A program made the translations under genes and the position numbers. From contig NC_092033.1 of assembly GCF_042242105.1 (NCBI RefSeq), positions 6,326,908-6,390,907 of the forward strand: a stretch of 64,000 nucleotides of DNA, written 5' to 3'. This DNA is from Pempheris klunzingeri (Eukaryota; Chordata; Actinopteri; Acropomatiformes; Pempheridae). Below, in pieces: positions 53,580-64,000 of this stretch. A model generated the notes under the pieces. That model was given only the letters and a program-made list of their open reading frames with translations, was not told where the DNA came from and made no database searches. The first letter of the stretch is position 1. Every line of letters starts with the position of its first letter.

Positions 53580-54183
53580 CTCTGCAATTATTACTAGCTG
53601 TTGATTTGAAATGAAATTATGATTGTGCGTGTATTTTATTTGTTACCAGTGAGTCACTTTCGCTAATATGTTGCACATGCTCCCTTACAAAAAGCACAAC
53701 AAAATATTTGTCTTATAAAGCTCTGGTGGCACTCAGTGTTTCACAGCATTGCCCTTTTATTTCCGTAAGACAGTCGTCTATCTTAGTACCTGTTTTTGCA
53801 CACTTAGTGGAACTGTATGACCGTCTCCATAGGGAGTGTTTCAGAGCTCAATGAAACATTGATTTTCAGCGTTTGTTGGCGATACATCACTGGTACAAGA
53901 TTTTCTGACGGGCATCTAAAATGATTGATTTCATGATTAGATCTCGGTGCCATCAGCCATTCGGTCTGTGTTTGACAGTTGCTTTTATTACAGTTTCTTG
54001 GTCTATTATATAACTCCATGGTGCTCTGTGTTATGTCTAAATGGTGAGTTTGTACCACTATGAATCTATACCTTCGTACACAACTGGTCAAATAGGTTCA
54101 TCTTACGCTCTTATTTGTTTAACTGGAACAGCTACCGCTTGCTTTATTAATATATATCTGATCTTTTCTTTTGACTATGTTCA

Positions 54184-54232
54184 AACCATAGACTATATAT
54201 TATAGACTATAAATGATATCCAGTCTATGGTT
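54184..54232. repeat. Small inverted repeat
   Basis: Two perfect 11-base arms, AACCATAGACT and AGTCTATGGTT, are separated by 27 bases that contain another TAGACTAT. It may be the end of a degraded mobile element. Confidence 0.7.
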
Positions 54233-55754
54233 CCAACATCAATCAAATTTCGTTGTCATGAAGTCACAAGCAATCAAGTGAATGTAAGCAGAGGCTCATT
54301 TTATTTCTGTGCTGGGCTTGATTTCCCGGACCTCCCTGCAATTTTGTGCTCCTGCAAGTCAGTAGAGAAAATCAGTGATGGAGTTACTTTGAAGCAGAGT
54401 AAAATGCGCTGCAAATTGATTTCCTATGCCATGTGCTTCTCAGGGGATTGTGTTTGTGTCCAGTATGTCCGGAGAGATTGTTTGAAACTCTACAGTGACA
54501 TGAAAATGAAGCGGCAGCAGGATTCATCTCCCACTTTTCCACCCTTGGGCCCAGAGTTAGTCATCACAGTATTTTCACCAAATGATGTAGCTAATCCCAT
54601 TTGAAGCAGCTTTCCAGAATGAAATGTGCCATAGGCTGTCTCTGGCACTGTAGCAGGCCTGGTCACAGAGTCTCGTGGAACAGTTCAGAGTGAAGTGTAA
54701 CCAGGTTAAATCATTGTATTTTTAGCCCACACATGTAGCATGTTAGTGGTTATGACAAAAGAGGAAAAAAAGCACACCATTAAGTCACTGCATTAGACAA
54801 AGACTTTAATGAGGCTGTGAAGACGGTATACATTCCTGTGAAATGCAGTGATCTTAAATTAGTTTTCCACAGCAGCTGTGTGTTTGAGAGAGAGGGGTTA
54901 CATTGTTTTGTTTTTTTAATTAATTACAAATTGATGGAACATATGAGAGGATTTGTGAAGTGCTTTTTCAGATATCTCCAGGGTGTTGCATCACAGGAAG
55001 AGGTGACAAGATGACGCATTTTCCTGGCTCCTCTGCACCCACAAGGGTCTAAACAATGGCAGCAGGCAAACAAAATGTTTGCTCTCTTAAGGACTAGAGA
55101 TACCCAAGCACTGTGGAGTAATAACACTAATATTGGTTTTGAAATATGCAATAAGATACAAAGCCTCTGGAAATGAACAATTGATCAATGAAAAGGGGAT
55201 TATGGAATGAAATGTTAATAAAATAACAAAAGTAACAGTACATAATAGACAGCACAGTGGATCAAATCAGCTAAAGATAAAAACTAAAGATTAGAAAGCC
55301 TGAAGGGCTCAAGATAAAATTCCATTTTGATTTTAGCATCTGACAACTCAGTGTGTTCCTCAGATCTGTTAAGGTAGTAATGCAATGACAAAACAAGCAG
55401 ATGGAAGAGATACAAGTGTAGCTCATAATTACATGAGAAACATTTACAGAACATTAAAAAGAAGTCAGAAATGTATGTTGGGTTTAACGGTTTATTTACA
55501 AAAGATTTTCTCTTCCTTTCCTCTGGCAGTGAATGAAAGACATCATGGTGTTCTGTACAAGTGTTATTAAGCCCCGGGGAAAAGATCTTAGCTTGTTTCA
55601 CAGCTGCAAACTATCCTGCTAAACATATAAAATATGTGCTTTTCTTTGAAACATGATGACATGATGTTTTATTTGTCATAACACTGAATCAAAGGCAACA
55701 ATTCAATTCAATTAAAATCCTGAGTCAATTAAAGACAAAGACAATAAAATGGTG

Positions 55755-55930
55755 AAGTGGAATGCAATAAGTACATTTAATCAATACAATACTGTGCTGT
55801 GTACACATTTGAGGTATCCGTACTCCACTAAAGTATTTCCATTTCATGACACTCTCTACATCTACTCCATTACAATTATCTGACAGCTATAGTTACAGGT
55901 TACTTTACAAAGCAAAACTCATGGACAATC
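55755..55930. mobile_element. Fragment of a teleost interspersed repeat
   Basis: Motifs TACTCCACTAAAGTATTTCC, CATCTACTCCATTACAATTATC and TGACAGCTATAGTTAC occur in the order known from a frequent fish repeat. Family and boundaries are uncertain. Confidence 0.45.
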
Positions 55931-56521
55931 TTTACAACATGATGTAGTTGAATTACCCAATTTGAGTTTGCTGATTTGTCAATTATCAAAAAATTAACCA
56001 GCAACTATGGACGACTGATTAATAATAAAGTTCCTTTCATTTAAATGAACGTGAAACATTTCATGGTTTCAGCCTCTCAAATCTGACAATTTCCTACTCT
56101 TAAATTGCTGTAAACTCAATCATTTTGAGGTTTATTTATCATTAGACACGCTATGCACACACATACTAGGGAATCTGTATACTTCATCATTGCAATTTAC
56201 TGACAAAATACTGCAAGATGCCAACAGAAATTCAGTCTAATAATCATACAGCAATACAGACACCAATCCAGTTAGAGTTTTCATCATAAGAGATTTCAGG
56301 CCACTGTAGTAATTTGTACAAATCAGCTTGGTCCTCATAAAAGAGTCCAAACACAACAGCTACACAGCTTTAGGCAGAGGATCCATGATGGATGTTTCTG
56401 CATGTCAGCCATCCTACAGATGAGCCACCTGGAGTTCAGGGCCTTGCTTGTATCTCAAATGTCATGTTCCTCAATATGAATCATCAAACAGTTCCAGTTC
56501 GTGCATCCCTCCCATTTTCTC

Positions 56522-58075
56522 TCAGCTATAGTAGAGGTATATCCAAGGGTTTGTGCAGCTGTTCAGACTGGCCAGCAGCATGATGATGGCAAAAACTGGA
56601 CCTATGAGAGAAAGTAAAGCAGAAAAATGAATTAAAGGCAGATGTTATTTGCACACAGGTGTCAGTAGTCAACAACACAGTTTGTAACCAGATGTACGTT
56701 GGAAAGAAGACATTTTTAAGTTTGTTGTACCCTGCTTTTTGTATTTCTATTTGACTTTATTATTTTAACCCAAACCACGATCGTTCCTGAACCTAACCTA
56801 GTAGTTTTGGTGCTTAAACCTAACCAAACTGCAACTGAAAACTTTCATTAATTAAGGAAAACTGAAATAGATAAGTGAACTAAGTTTACAAATAAATGAA
56901 TGTAATTTAGTGTTGATCTCAAGGGGGATTTAAACCACTTTCCCTTGGGTGATAGTCCTGTGACTAAACCATTCAGCCACCACACACATCAATCTAAATA
57001 GGCATTTATCGCTCTTTATTCTGCATGACCAGACTGGGTGTAAATAGTTAAATAGTAATTGTCTGGCTATTTGCACCTATATGCAATTGCACATTACATT
57101 AATTAAATTGGCTTTAAAGAAAAAGAGGGCTGTCTCCAAATTTTCTCCACTATATATAAACGTGTGCCAAGACCACAGTGACAGTGAATATAAAGTCACA
57201 GGCATCTTTGGTCCTCCAAGGATGGGACCTCCTAGACATCACTTAGACCAACCTTGAGTGGGCGCACTGCTCGGGCTCCACGCAGACCACAGCTGGACAA
57301 CAAAAAATGGGCTCCAGCACACTGTGTATGCCAGTATGATAACAAATGTCATCTTCACAGTCTTCAGCATGGCGTTGGACACCCCCTTCGTGCCTGCGCG
57401 CCCTGCCTGCAGCGCCTTCCTCTTCATGTTGAAGTAGATCGTTGTGCATATTCTTATTTGACAATAGAGCACAATTACCGCAGGCAGGGCGAACACCGAC
57501 AGAGTGATCCAGCTGATATAGATCCGGCTCCCCCACGGTTCAAGAAATGTCGCCCAACAGTCGAACTGGTTCTGCTCCACCTCCCGCAGAGAGAAGATGA
57601 AGAGCTGAGGAGAGCTGAAGGCGAGGGAGGATAGCCACGCTGCGCATATGGAGATATACCTCCTAAAAGAACCATTTAAGAAGGAAACCATCGGCGTGCA
57701 GACCGCATGGTGCCGGTCTATGGTCATGGCCACTATCATGTACGTGGAGGCAAACATTCCGACCACCTGCAAGTATTTGACTGACCGGCACAGGAAGTCT
57801 GTGCCTCGGAACCTGTGCGTAATTTCAATGCAAAACTGCGGCAGGACTTGGAAAAAAGCGACCACCAGATCTGCCAAGCACAGGTGCAGGAGGAATAGCT
57901 GCGTCCTGGTGTGCCTTTTTCGCTTCTTCCAAAGTGTGCCCAAAAAGAAGAGATTACCACATGTTGCAAGCGCAAAAATCAAACCCAAAATCCCAGCTCT
58001 GATGAGCGCAAAGCGTCCAAACACTTCTTCATCCTCACCTGTCGTCTTTTCAGAGCTGTTGCTGCTGGGATTCAT
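56522..58075 (-). CDS. avpr2l: V2-type vasotocin (vasopressin) receptor, short C terminus
   Basis: Two exons on the minus strand, 57253-58075 and 56522-56601, join in phase 1 between TM6 and TM7, the intron position typical of the family. The product is a 300-aa seven-helix G-protein-coupled receptor for vasotocin-type peptides at the plasma membrane. Visible features: an N-glycosylation site at N6, D69 in TM2, QVLPQ at 76-80, a probable C96-C173 disulfide, DRH at 120-122, CWSPFFVVQLWSAW in TM6, and SLNSCTNPWIY in TM7. FDCWATFLEPWG and SCTNPWIY point to the V2 rather than the V1 or oxytocin branch. The subtype (V2B or other) is inferred. The protein stops four residues after NPWIY, so helix 8, palmitoylated cysteines and the tail are missing. 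The start at 58,075 is the first in-frame ATG; an in-frame TAA lies at 58,127-58,129. An upstream exon remains possible. Confidence 0.88.
56730..56995 (-). mobile_element. SINE-like repeat in the receptor intron
   Basis: On the minus strand the head GGTGGCTGAATGGTTTAGTCAC and the downstream GGTTTAAATCC resemble A and B boxes of a tRNA-derived element. It continues with GGTTTAGGC-type text and CGATCGTGGTTTGGGTTAAAAT, which occurs in a common fish repeat. No target-site duplication was found. Confidence 0.5.
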
Positions 58076-58119
58076 AATCCAAGAATTTCTGATGATTCTT
58101 CTGCGTCCTGTGACTTCAT
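58072..58119 (-). promoter_or_regulatory. uORF overlapping the receptor start codon
   Basis: A 15-codon upstream reading frame starts at ATG 58,117-58,119. Its TGA stop overlaps the receptor's presumed start codon as ATGA (58,072-58,075). The arrangement would suit termination-reinitiation or repression of receptor translation. It matters only if the transcript starts upstream of 58,119, which is not visible from the sequence. Confidence 0.5.
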
Positions 58120-58129
58120 GCTTCACTTA

Positions 58130-61100
58130 ACGTTTTCGTACATGGTGTACGTTGTGTTGGCCTACTGCGATGTTGGTGCTGAGACATCACGACATTTTCC
58201 TCCTTTGCGCGCGTTTCAAGTGAGTGGCAGTGAGAAGGGAAAGCCCCAACCTCCCTCCCCCTTAACCGAATACTTAGATATCTGTATTCTGTTATGAATT
58301 ACACTTTATACTTTTTTACTTTGAGCTTTTCAAAACCAGGGAAAGATTTAATCAAGGATAAAAGTGGCTTACAAAACAGTCTGTTACTAATTTATGCATT
58401 AAACCACAATGAGAAAGTGGTAGCAATGGTGCAATATAATGATAAAAAAAATATCTGTTTTGTCCTTAAACTTTGTCCTTAAGCATTTTTGAGGGAGACA
58501 ACATAACCTTACAATGCATTGATACTATTTGGGACGGGCTTGATGGTAATTGCACCAGGAGTTGCCATAAAAGCTCTGACATTTAGAGGCAGACAGAGAA
58601 CTGGAAGAGCAGATGCTTTTAGATATATCCTGAAAATGAAAAGGAAAAGGCGAGTGTAAATAGCCTTTGATGGGGCAGGCAGGAACAAAACACCCTTAGG
58701 AGATGCACCAAGACAGTTACATAAAATACAGAAGCTTGATAGTTGAACCTTGATGGCTGTAGATATAAATCTTGTGAGGCAGTCAGTGAATCAACCCTGG
58801 CAGATGAAATATGAGTACTTCCAGCATTGCATTTTTATCCAGTTGCAAGGCTCACAAGAGATATGTTTTAAAAAAGAATGGCTGAGATATCCTGACTTCG
58901 ACATTCTTTTTTTATTAAATTGCTTTGTCGAATACTTGATTCTTGTTGGTCAGTGACCTCACTCTGGAGGACCACATCAATGTGCAGGAGGAAGTGCAGT
59001 ACATTTTGTTTACAAAAATGTTGCTCCATTAGAAAACACCATGTGTGCAACATTTTTCTTATATTACTTTTAATGTATTTGGAGAGCATGAAACTTTTAT
59101 TTTATGGTTAATGGCTGAACTGCCCTCATTGAAAAAGAGAACAGCACAGAAAAAGCAAGAAACGTTAAAAGACACAGAGAGCTGGATAAGACAGAAAGAC
59201 AGACATGAAACAAACACTAAATGAAACACAGTATGGGCTATGTTCATGTTTAAGGAGTGGTTAATAGAAAACAAAATGTCAAAAAAAGTTGACAGTTATA
59301 TAGCCATAAGGGCTGGGATGTGTTACCACCTCTCAAAGTATGACATAATGAATTGTGCTAGCTTCAAATCCTTACAGACTGAGTAGATTGGACCCAAAAG
59401 TGTGGTTTGCCATATGGCTGCATGTGGCAAGATGAGGCAGAGTGGGCAATTGAGACTTAACAAGAGACTCTTATTTTGAAAGAGTTGGCAGAAAATGCCA
59501 GCTTTCCCTCACTGAGGGAGATCAAGATGATTAACTGTGTGACTGAGAAGCTACTGGGCTCCAACCATTACAGATCGGGAGAAGTGGAGCCGGATCCTGT
59601 CCTCCAATCCAGGCAATGGCAGCAGATCTGGTTCTGTGTTCACAGCACTCATTTTTCATACTTTATGCCCCGACTTTAGAGCAAAGGTTTCCTGACAAAC
59701 ATGTTTTCACAGGCTGAATAGGACTCTCCAGTATGAGTGAACTGACCTTTTCGCGTAAAATCATCAGAGTGTTCTTTTACAGCATCACTTAGTGCACATT
59801 TGTGGCATGACGAGGGCTGTTACAGAATGCGTGTCTACCGTACCAGTAGATGACAGCATACTTAGAACAATCACCATCTCTCAAGGTCATGGCAGGCTGT
59901 TAGTTAACGTTACACAATACAAGGTGGCGTGGGCATGATGCCGAACAGGGTGGTGTTTTTGCAGTCATCCAGACTCTTATCATTCCCTTTTACTCTCTGC
60001 TTCCTTTGCCAAGCTGCTTGTCCAAGAGTTCATATTTCACCAAAACCGGCTACAGGTTGCTGTTGTTTTGGGGTCTTCTAAAGCAATGGAAATAATAGCA
60101 GAGTGCTCTACTGACTGTCTGTGTTAAAATACTATTAACATGCTGTATATAATAGTATGCTATGATGGCATTGGTAATTGGTTGCACATTTTATTCTTTG
60201 CCCCTTAACCTTACTTTGATCTGAGTATAGCCGTTCTGTCTCCTACACATGTACCATTAGCAGTGCTACCCTGCTGTGATACTATAGACATGTTCAAGCC
60301 TTTCCAGAGATGTACTGTATGTAAGGAATGCATGGCAAAGTGTCTTTTATCAGGAATTAGGGGTGGGAAGATGAACCGTTTCGCATAAATGCACTGGCAT
60401 GAGTGTTAAGTGATTGGCTTGATTAAAAAATGTTTGGACCAGATACAAATTGGCATGAACTTACAGTGCATTGTCTCCAAGATTCTTGCATTTGTAAAAA
60501 TCTGATTCATTATGATTAGTGATTTGCTGTTTGCTTAAGAAGAACCAAAAAAAATATTTCTGGACCACTAATTATGCTAACTAACGTTATGCTTGCAAGA
60601 TTCAAATAACAATTCATATAGATGAGGAACAGCAGATATATATAGCAATATAGTTTGACAGCTTGACATTTCACTATCCCCAAATCAATATCAAGATCTT
60701 CACGAAGAAATGATGGGCCATGTGTTACGTTACTGTCGGCTGCAGCTTAAAGAAGTGACTTGAATGTAGGATCTGAAACTGCTTAAGCTGAGTTCACACT
60801 ACAGAAATATAGCCCACTATAGGATATGATCATGTAAAAAGTCTCAGTAAGCTCAGAGGGGCAGTGTACTTCCTGCAGGTTGTGTGTTAGTCGCCATCCA
60901 GTAGTTTTCAGAGGTTGAGGCACTGAATGATTACATTCACTGTTGGAAATAAGTTAGCTTGTTAATGTGTCACAATAAACACAGGCTTTAACTATGTCCC
61001 TGTTGCTATGGGTACTCATTACAATAAATTGAGACCAGACATTTTCACTGGAACTACTTCAGGTACCTTATAACACTGTTTAATAGACACCCAGCAGCCA

Positions 61101-61880
61101 ATCAGAACTGAGTATTCGCCCAGAACATGACATATATGTATGTAAAAACATCTCTGTGCTTATCAAATGAACTGATTTTTCAAGTTAATTGTGTGACACA
61201 GACTGATGCTAAATTCCTCAACATGTGGTCCTGCTGAAAAGACTGTTCCACATGCACTACCCTTTAGCTGAGTCACTGTTTTGTCTTCACTGTGGTTTGT
61301 TGAGAACTATCATTAAAAGATTAGTGTGTGCATGTTAATCAAAAGAGAGAGAGAGACAGAGAGAGCAAATTAATATCCGCATTGCAATACATATTCAGAG
61401 AACTTACATTTACTGTAATATATTTCCCTTTGAGCATTCTCAATACAAGATGTTACTCTGTCTATGTCACAAATCACAGAAAATTCTCCTCTCCAGGTTG
61501 GAAATCTGAGGAGTGCTGAATCATTGATTACTTCAAGCCAAGGACAGCCGTGCTTGACAAAGATGAACAATCATTAGACAGCCAGATTCTGTTTGTTTGT
61601 GAGAAAAATGGTTGCAGGGACATTTTCACAAAAAAAGAAACGTGCTTTATAATCATAATGACTGTGACAACTGTATAAACTGTTGCTCTCCATGGTGCTG
61701 AATTGCTTACAGTAAACCTGCTGCAGGCTGTGAATCAGTGAATTCAGACCACATAGACAGTACGATAAAATAATCAAAGATTTTTGTCAGTGCATAACAA
61801 TATTTGGAATTCTTGAAATATTATTTATATGTGTAATAATCATTTATTTATATTCCAATCATGTTTTGTCGCCATCTAGT
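58130..61880. other. Intergenic region, receptor to pnpla8
   Basis: No gene is supported. It carries the second copy of an interspersed repeat (60,770-61,140) and the receptor's upstream region. A short plus-strand frame at 59,476-59,679 has no splice context or family match. Confidence 0.55.
60770..61140 (-). mobile_element. Interspersed repeat, copy 2 (family unnamed)
   Basis: The reverse complement aligns with 14,025-14,485 over most of its length, including GGAAATAAGTTAGCTTGTTA (plus-strand text), GGAACTACTTCAGG-type text, CCCTGTTGCTATGGG and CTCAGAGGGGCAGTGTACTTCC. It has no coding remnants. Confidence 0.8.
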
Positions 61881-61899
61881 GATTTAAATAAAGCATCAT

Positions 61900-62058
61900 G
61901 CAGAGTATTATACCGTAGAGACCACGGACATACGTCACTTCCTCTCTTCTTCCTGTTTATTTTTTCTAACCAGCACCCATACATGTACCATCTTACCAAC
62001 ACAGGAATGAATTAAATATTTTGGTAACATATATATTTAACGGACTTTGGTTTGTAAG
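61900..62058 (+). other. pnpla8: Probable non-coding first exon of pnpla8
   Basis: A consensus donor (TTTGTAAG then GTAAGAAGG) ends at 62,058. Upstream lies CACTTCCTCTCTTCTTCCTG, a promoter-like tract with ETS-type motifs, and ACGTCA. The next acceptor on this strand that leads into the pnpla8 coding exon is at 63,263. The 5' boundary is a guess. Confidence 0.5.
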
Positions 62059-62529
62059 GTAAGAAGGACAATGTGTTTGCTTTTGTTGTATTGCGTAAAA
62101 AGTCGATAAAGTAACAATATACCCTCAAATTCATTAGCTAGCTAACGCCGTGCTAGCAGCAGTTCATGTAACGTTTTCTAGTGTGAACATCGCTTTCATC
62201 AGCTAACATCGTAGTCATGAGTTGTTTAGTACTTTAAGTAGGTCAAACTAAGAATATTATCTAACGCAGTTTTTAATACGTTTGAATTTACTTTAACGTT
62301 AAAGCTAGCTTAGCTTAACACTAGCTTTGACTGTCGGAGGTTTCATTTTCATGTTGAAGCTGTAGTTTCCTCATCTGTTTCGGAGTGGATTCATACTCAA
62401 TAGGGTATCTGATAATACAAAGCCATTCTGTGCGATTTAATGTTAATAACCACATGGATGTAGCTTAAGTTGATGCTGTAGGGGAGGATCAACAGCGGAA
62501 CATTTTCTCCATCTGGTTGGTTGTTTGGT

Positions 62530-63069
62530 TCAAATGTCCACCTCTCTTCGGAGCAGTGTCTTGCTGTCAATGATGTCCGTCAGCCACTTCTCTCTGAACC
62601 TGGTCCTACCGGGTGTGTGCACCAGCCGGGTTGACTCGACCACGAAGTGCACCCTCACGGGCAGAGTTTGGGGTTTGACTTTAGATGTTTCCACGACGAA
62701 GTAGACGCTAGCCGTCCCTTGAATTGGCATCCGCAGGGTCGGGGTACTAAAGCGGGCCCGGTAGTGGTGGAAGGTACGATGCTCCTCGTCGGTGGAGCAG
62801 AGGAAGTCCACACTGTAAAACCAGCAGGGCTGCAGTTCCCAGGTTTGGATGTACTCCCCGATCTGCTTTTTCCCCACTTCGATTGTAAAGTCTTTGTTAG
62901 CAATCCAGTTGATATTCCTGATCTCGGTGTCAGGACAGTTATCCAGCTGCTCCGTCGTGACAGTGTGGCGCAGCAAAGTTTTTTCAAGTTGAGCTGATTC
63001 AGCTGTGAAATTCAGACTTAATGAATGTCGATCCTCCATCTCGTCGTTGTAATAATCAACAGCGTACAT
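62530..63069 (-). CDS. akap14: AKAP14-like protein, intronless, nested gene
   Basis: A single uninterrupted 179-aa frame starts at a true ATG. It matches the family of A-kinase anchoring protein 14 (AKAP28), which tethers protein kinase A in ciliary axonemes. Conserved positions include NINWIANKDFTIEVGKKQI (52-70), TWELQPCW (77-83), HHYRARFSTPTLRMPI (101-116), ASVYF (120-124), SKVKP..LPVRV (129-140), and LVHTPGRTRFREKW (149-162). Human AKAP14, as I remember it, has about 197 aa with an N-terminal amphipathic RII-binding helix. Here residues 24-45 could form a helix, but a clear RII-binding pattern is not obvious, so kinase anchoring is not certain. The gene lies on the opposite strand within pnpla8's first intron. 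The lack of introns could mean retrocopy origin. Confidence 0.8.
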   Translation of the reverse strand: MYAVDYYNDEMEDRHSLSLNFTAESAQLEKTLLRHTVTTEQLDNCPDTEIRNINWIANKDFTIEVGKKQIGEYIQTWELQPCWFYSVDFLCSTDEEHRTFHHYRARFSTPTLRMPIQGTASVYFVVETSKVKPQTLPVRVHFVVESTRLVHTPGRTRFREKWLTDIIDSKTLLRREVDI

Positions 63070-63263
63070 GGCATCTGGGAACTGCAGGGTTTATGTATGT
63101 TGTTGTCTGCGTCTGTTTTTGTTGCTTCAAGAGTATCCATGGCTACCAGGATAGGAAGAGTGTTAAAGGGGGCCCTCTATTGGGCCTTTTTCTATTTACA
63201 ACATTATGTTTGCAACCATGTGTGTTTTTTAAATAATAAGAATTTTTGTTCTGTTTTTTTTAG

Positions 63264-64000
63264 GGAAACATTTGAACATTGGAACAAGCAGCATGGAACT
63301 TCTACTGAACCTGCCGTAGCTGATGGCTGGGAGCCAGGATGCTGCATCATTTTACAGACATCAATCATCATCTGTTTGTCTGATTAACTTTTGAAGTTCC
63401 TCACTGTTCTTCCCGAGTGAGCCAGCAAACGCATGTCGCGAATCAGGACCACACTCGACAGCGTCACCAAGGCAGTGGGCAGCACAGACCTCATCTCCAA
63501 GTTCTCCCGCCTCAAGCCTGGCAGCACAACGGTGGACAGCGCCCATGCCGAAAAAACTCTGGCCAAAGCTGAGATCTTAACCTCTAACAACACAGGTACT
63601 GCCTCAACACCTGACACCACCATGAAAGAGGAAGAAGAAGAAGGCGAGAGGATCACAGCAGAGGAAGAGCCAGACAAGCAATGGCAGCAAGTTGCAGAGA
63701 AACCTTTTGTTGTCACAAAGAAGTCCACGCCTAGTTTAGCGTCAGCAGCAAGCATGTCTGCGTCGAGCACTCCCTCAAATGTGGCAAAACAAACGATGCA
63801 GCTGTTTCACCCAGCAGCTCTGTCCACCAACATGGATGATACCTACAAAACTCTGGCTCAGCATATCAATAGCTACTTTGGCAGTAGCGCGCAAGTGGAA
63901 GAAGGAGACAACAGGCAGCAGCACAGAGGAGGGGATGATCCTGTATCGGAGCCCATTCCCACAACTGTTTCTCGTACGACTGTGGACCACATTCCTATTT
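63264..64000 (+). CDS. pnpla8: Calcium-independent phospholipase A2 gamma, 5' part
   Basis: The exon begins after an acceptor at 63,263 (CTGTTTTTTTTAG). The coding sequence starts at ATG 63,433-63,435 and stays open to the right edge (189 codons, incomplete). The enzyme, a patatin-domain phospholipase of mitochondria and peroxisomes, is recognised by MSRIRTTLDSVTKAV at its start, which matches human PNPLA8 from internal Met101, and by the conserved HINSYF at 144-149. The patatin domain (GxGxxG, GxSxG) would lie beyond the window. An in-frame TGA at 63,418-63,420 excludes an N-terminal extension through this exon. Two short uORFs precede the start in the leader (from about 63,292 and 63,323). 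The acidic, Ser/Thr-rich text after residue 60 is poorly conserved, as in the family. Confidence 0.9.

Larger units (their letters stand above)
53580..56521. other. Intergenic region, thap5 to V2-type receptor
   Basis: It holds the thap5 3' UTR and the receptor's 3' UTR from the right. No gene is seen. An 11-bp perfect inverted repeat (AACCATAGACT / AGTCTATGGTT) lies at 54,184-54,232. About 55,755-55,930 contains CCACTAAAGTATTTCCATTTC and TCTGACAGCTATAGTTACAGG, motifs of a common fish repeat. Confidence 0.55.

Noticed and set aside
58076-58126. N-terminal extension of the receptor from 58,126
   Set aside because: That frame begins with GTG directly after an in-frame stop. The first in-frame ATG is at 58,075, and GTG initiation is not expected in a vertebrate gene.
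57648-58130. 160-codon plus-strand frame opposite the receptor
   Set aside because: It is the complement of the receptor's coding exon. The minus-strand frame has clear GPCR motifs and a matching second exon.

Overview
This window is nuclear DNA of a ray-finned (teleost) fish, probably a percomorph. The evidence is intron-split vertebrate genes with short introns, tRNA-derived fish SINEs, many CA/GT microsatellites, and several interspersed repeats I recognise as common in teleosts. Gene models below were built by reading exons and splice sites directly, because single open reading frames are mostly uninformative in this kind of DNA.

Bases 1 to about 37,100 are gene-poor. I see no complete gene there. 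The stretch holds microsatellites, a diverged two-copy tandem duplication (4.05-6.54 kb), a complete SINE insertion with a perfect 15-bp target-site duplication (6,787-6,994), three other interspersed repeats, and one convincing but unidentified coding-type exon on the minus strand (23,569-23,812). A weaker exon candidate lies at 25,082-25,180. Several non-repetitive blocks could be conserved enhancers, but this cannot be tested without an alignment.

Bases 37,174 to 63,433 and beyond are gene-dense. Two aldose-reductase-type aldo-keto reductase genes lie tail to tail (37,174-41,961 plus; 43,191-46,529 minus). They share an identical ten-exon structure and each encodes 316 aa. They are followed by dnajb9 (minus, an ER J-domain co-chaperone), thap5 (plus, a THAP zinc-finger factor, head to head with dnajb9), a V2-type vasotocin receptor gene (minus), an AKAP14-like gene (minus) nested inside the first intron of pnpla8, and the 5' part of pnpla8 (plus, a calcium-independent phospholipase A2 gamma), which runs off the right edge. 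From what I know of the human map, dnajb9-thap5-pnpla8 is a conserved vertebrate neighbourhood (human 7q31).

The genes do not form one pathway. The points of most interest are: divergence between the two reductases concentrated in substrate-specificity loops, with a Trp-to-Phe change next to the catalytic His; a small hairpin that carries both reductases' poly(A) signals; a V2-type receptor that ends four residues after NPWIY; a uORF overlapping that receptor's start codon as ATGA; a pure GGA(12) polyglycine tract in dnajb9; and a pnpla8 start corresponding to an internal start of the human protein. I found no operon-like, CRISPR-like or other clearly undescribed system.
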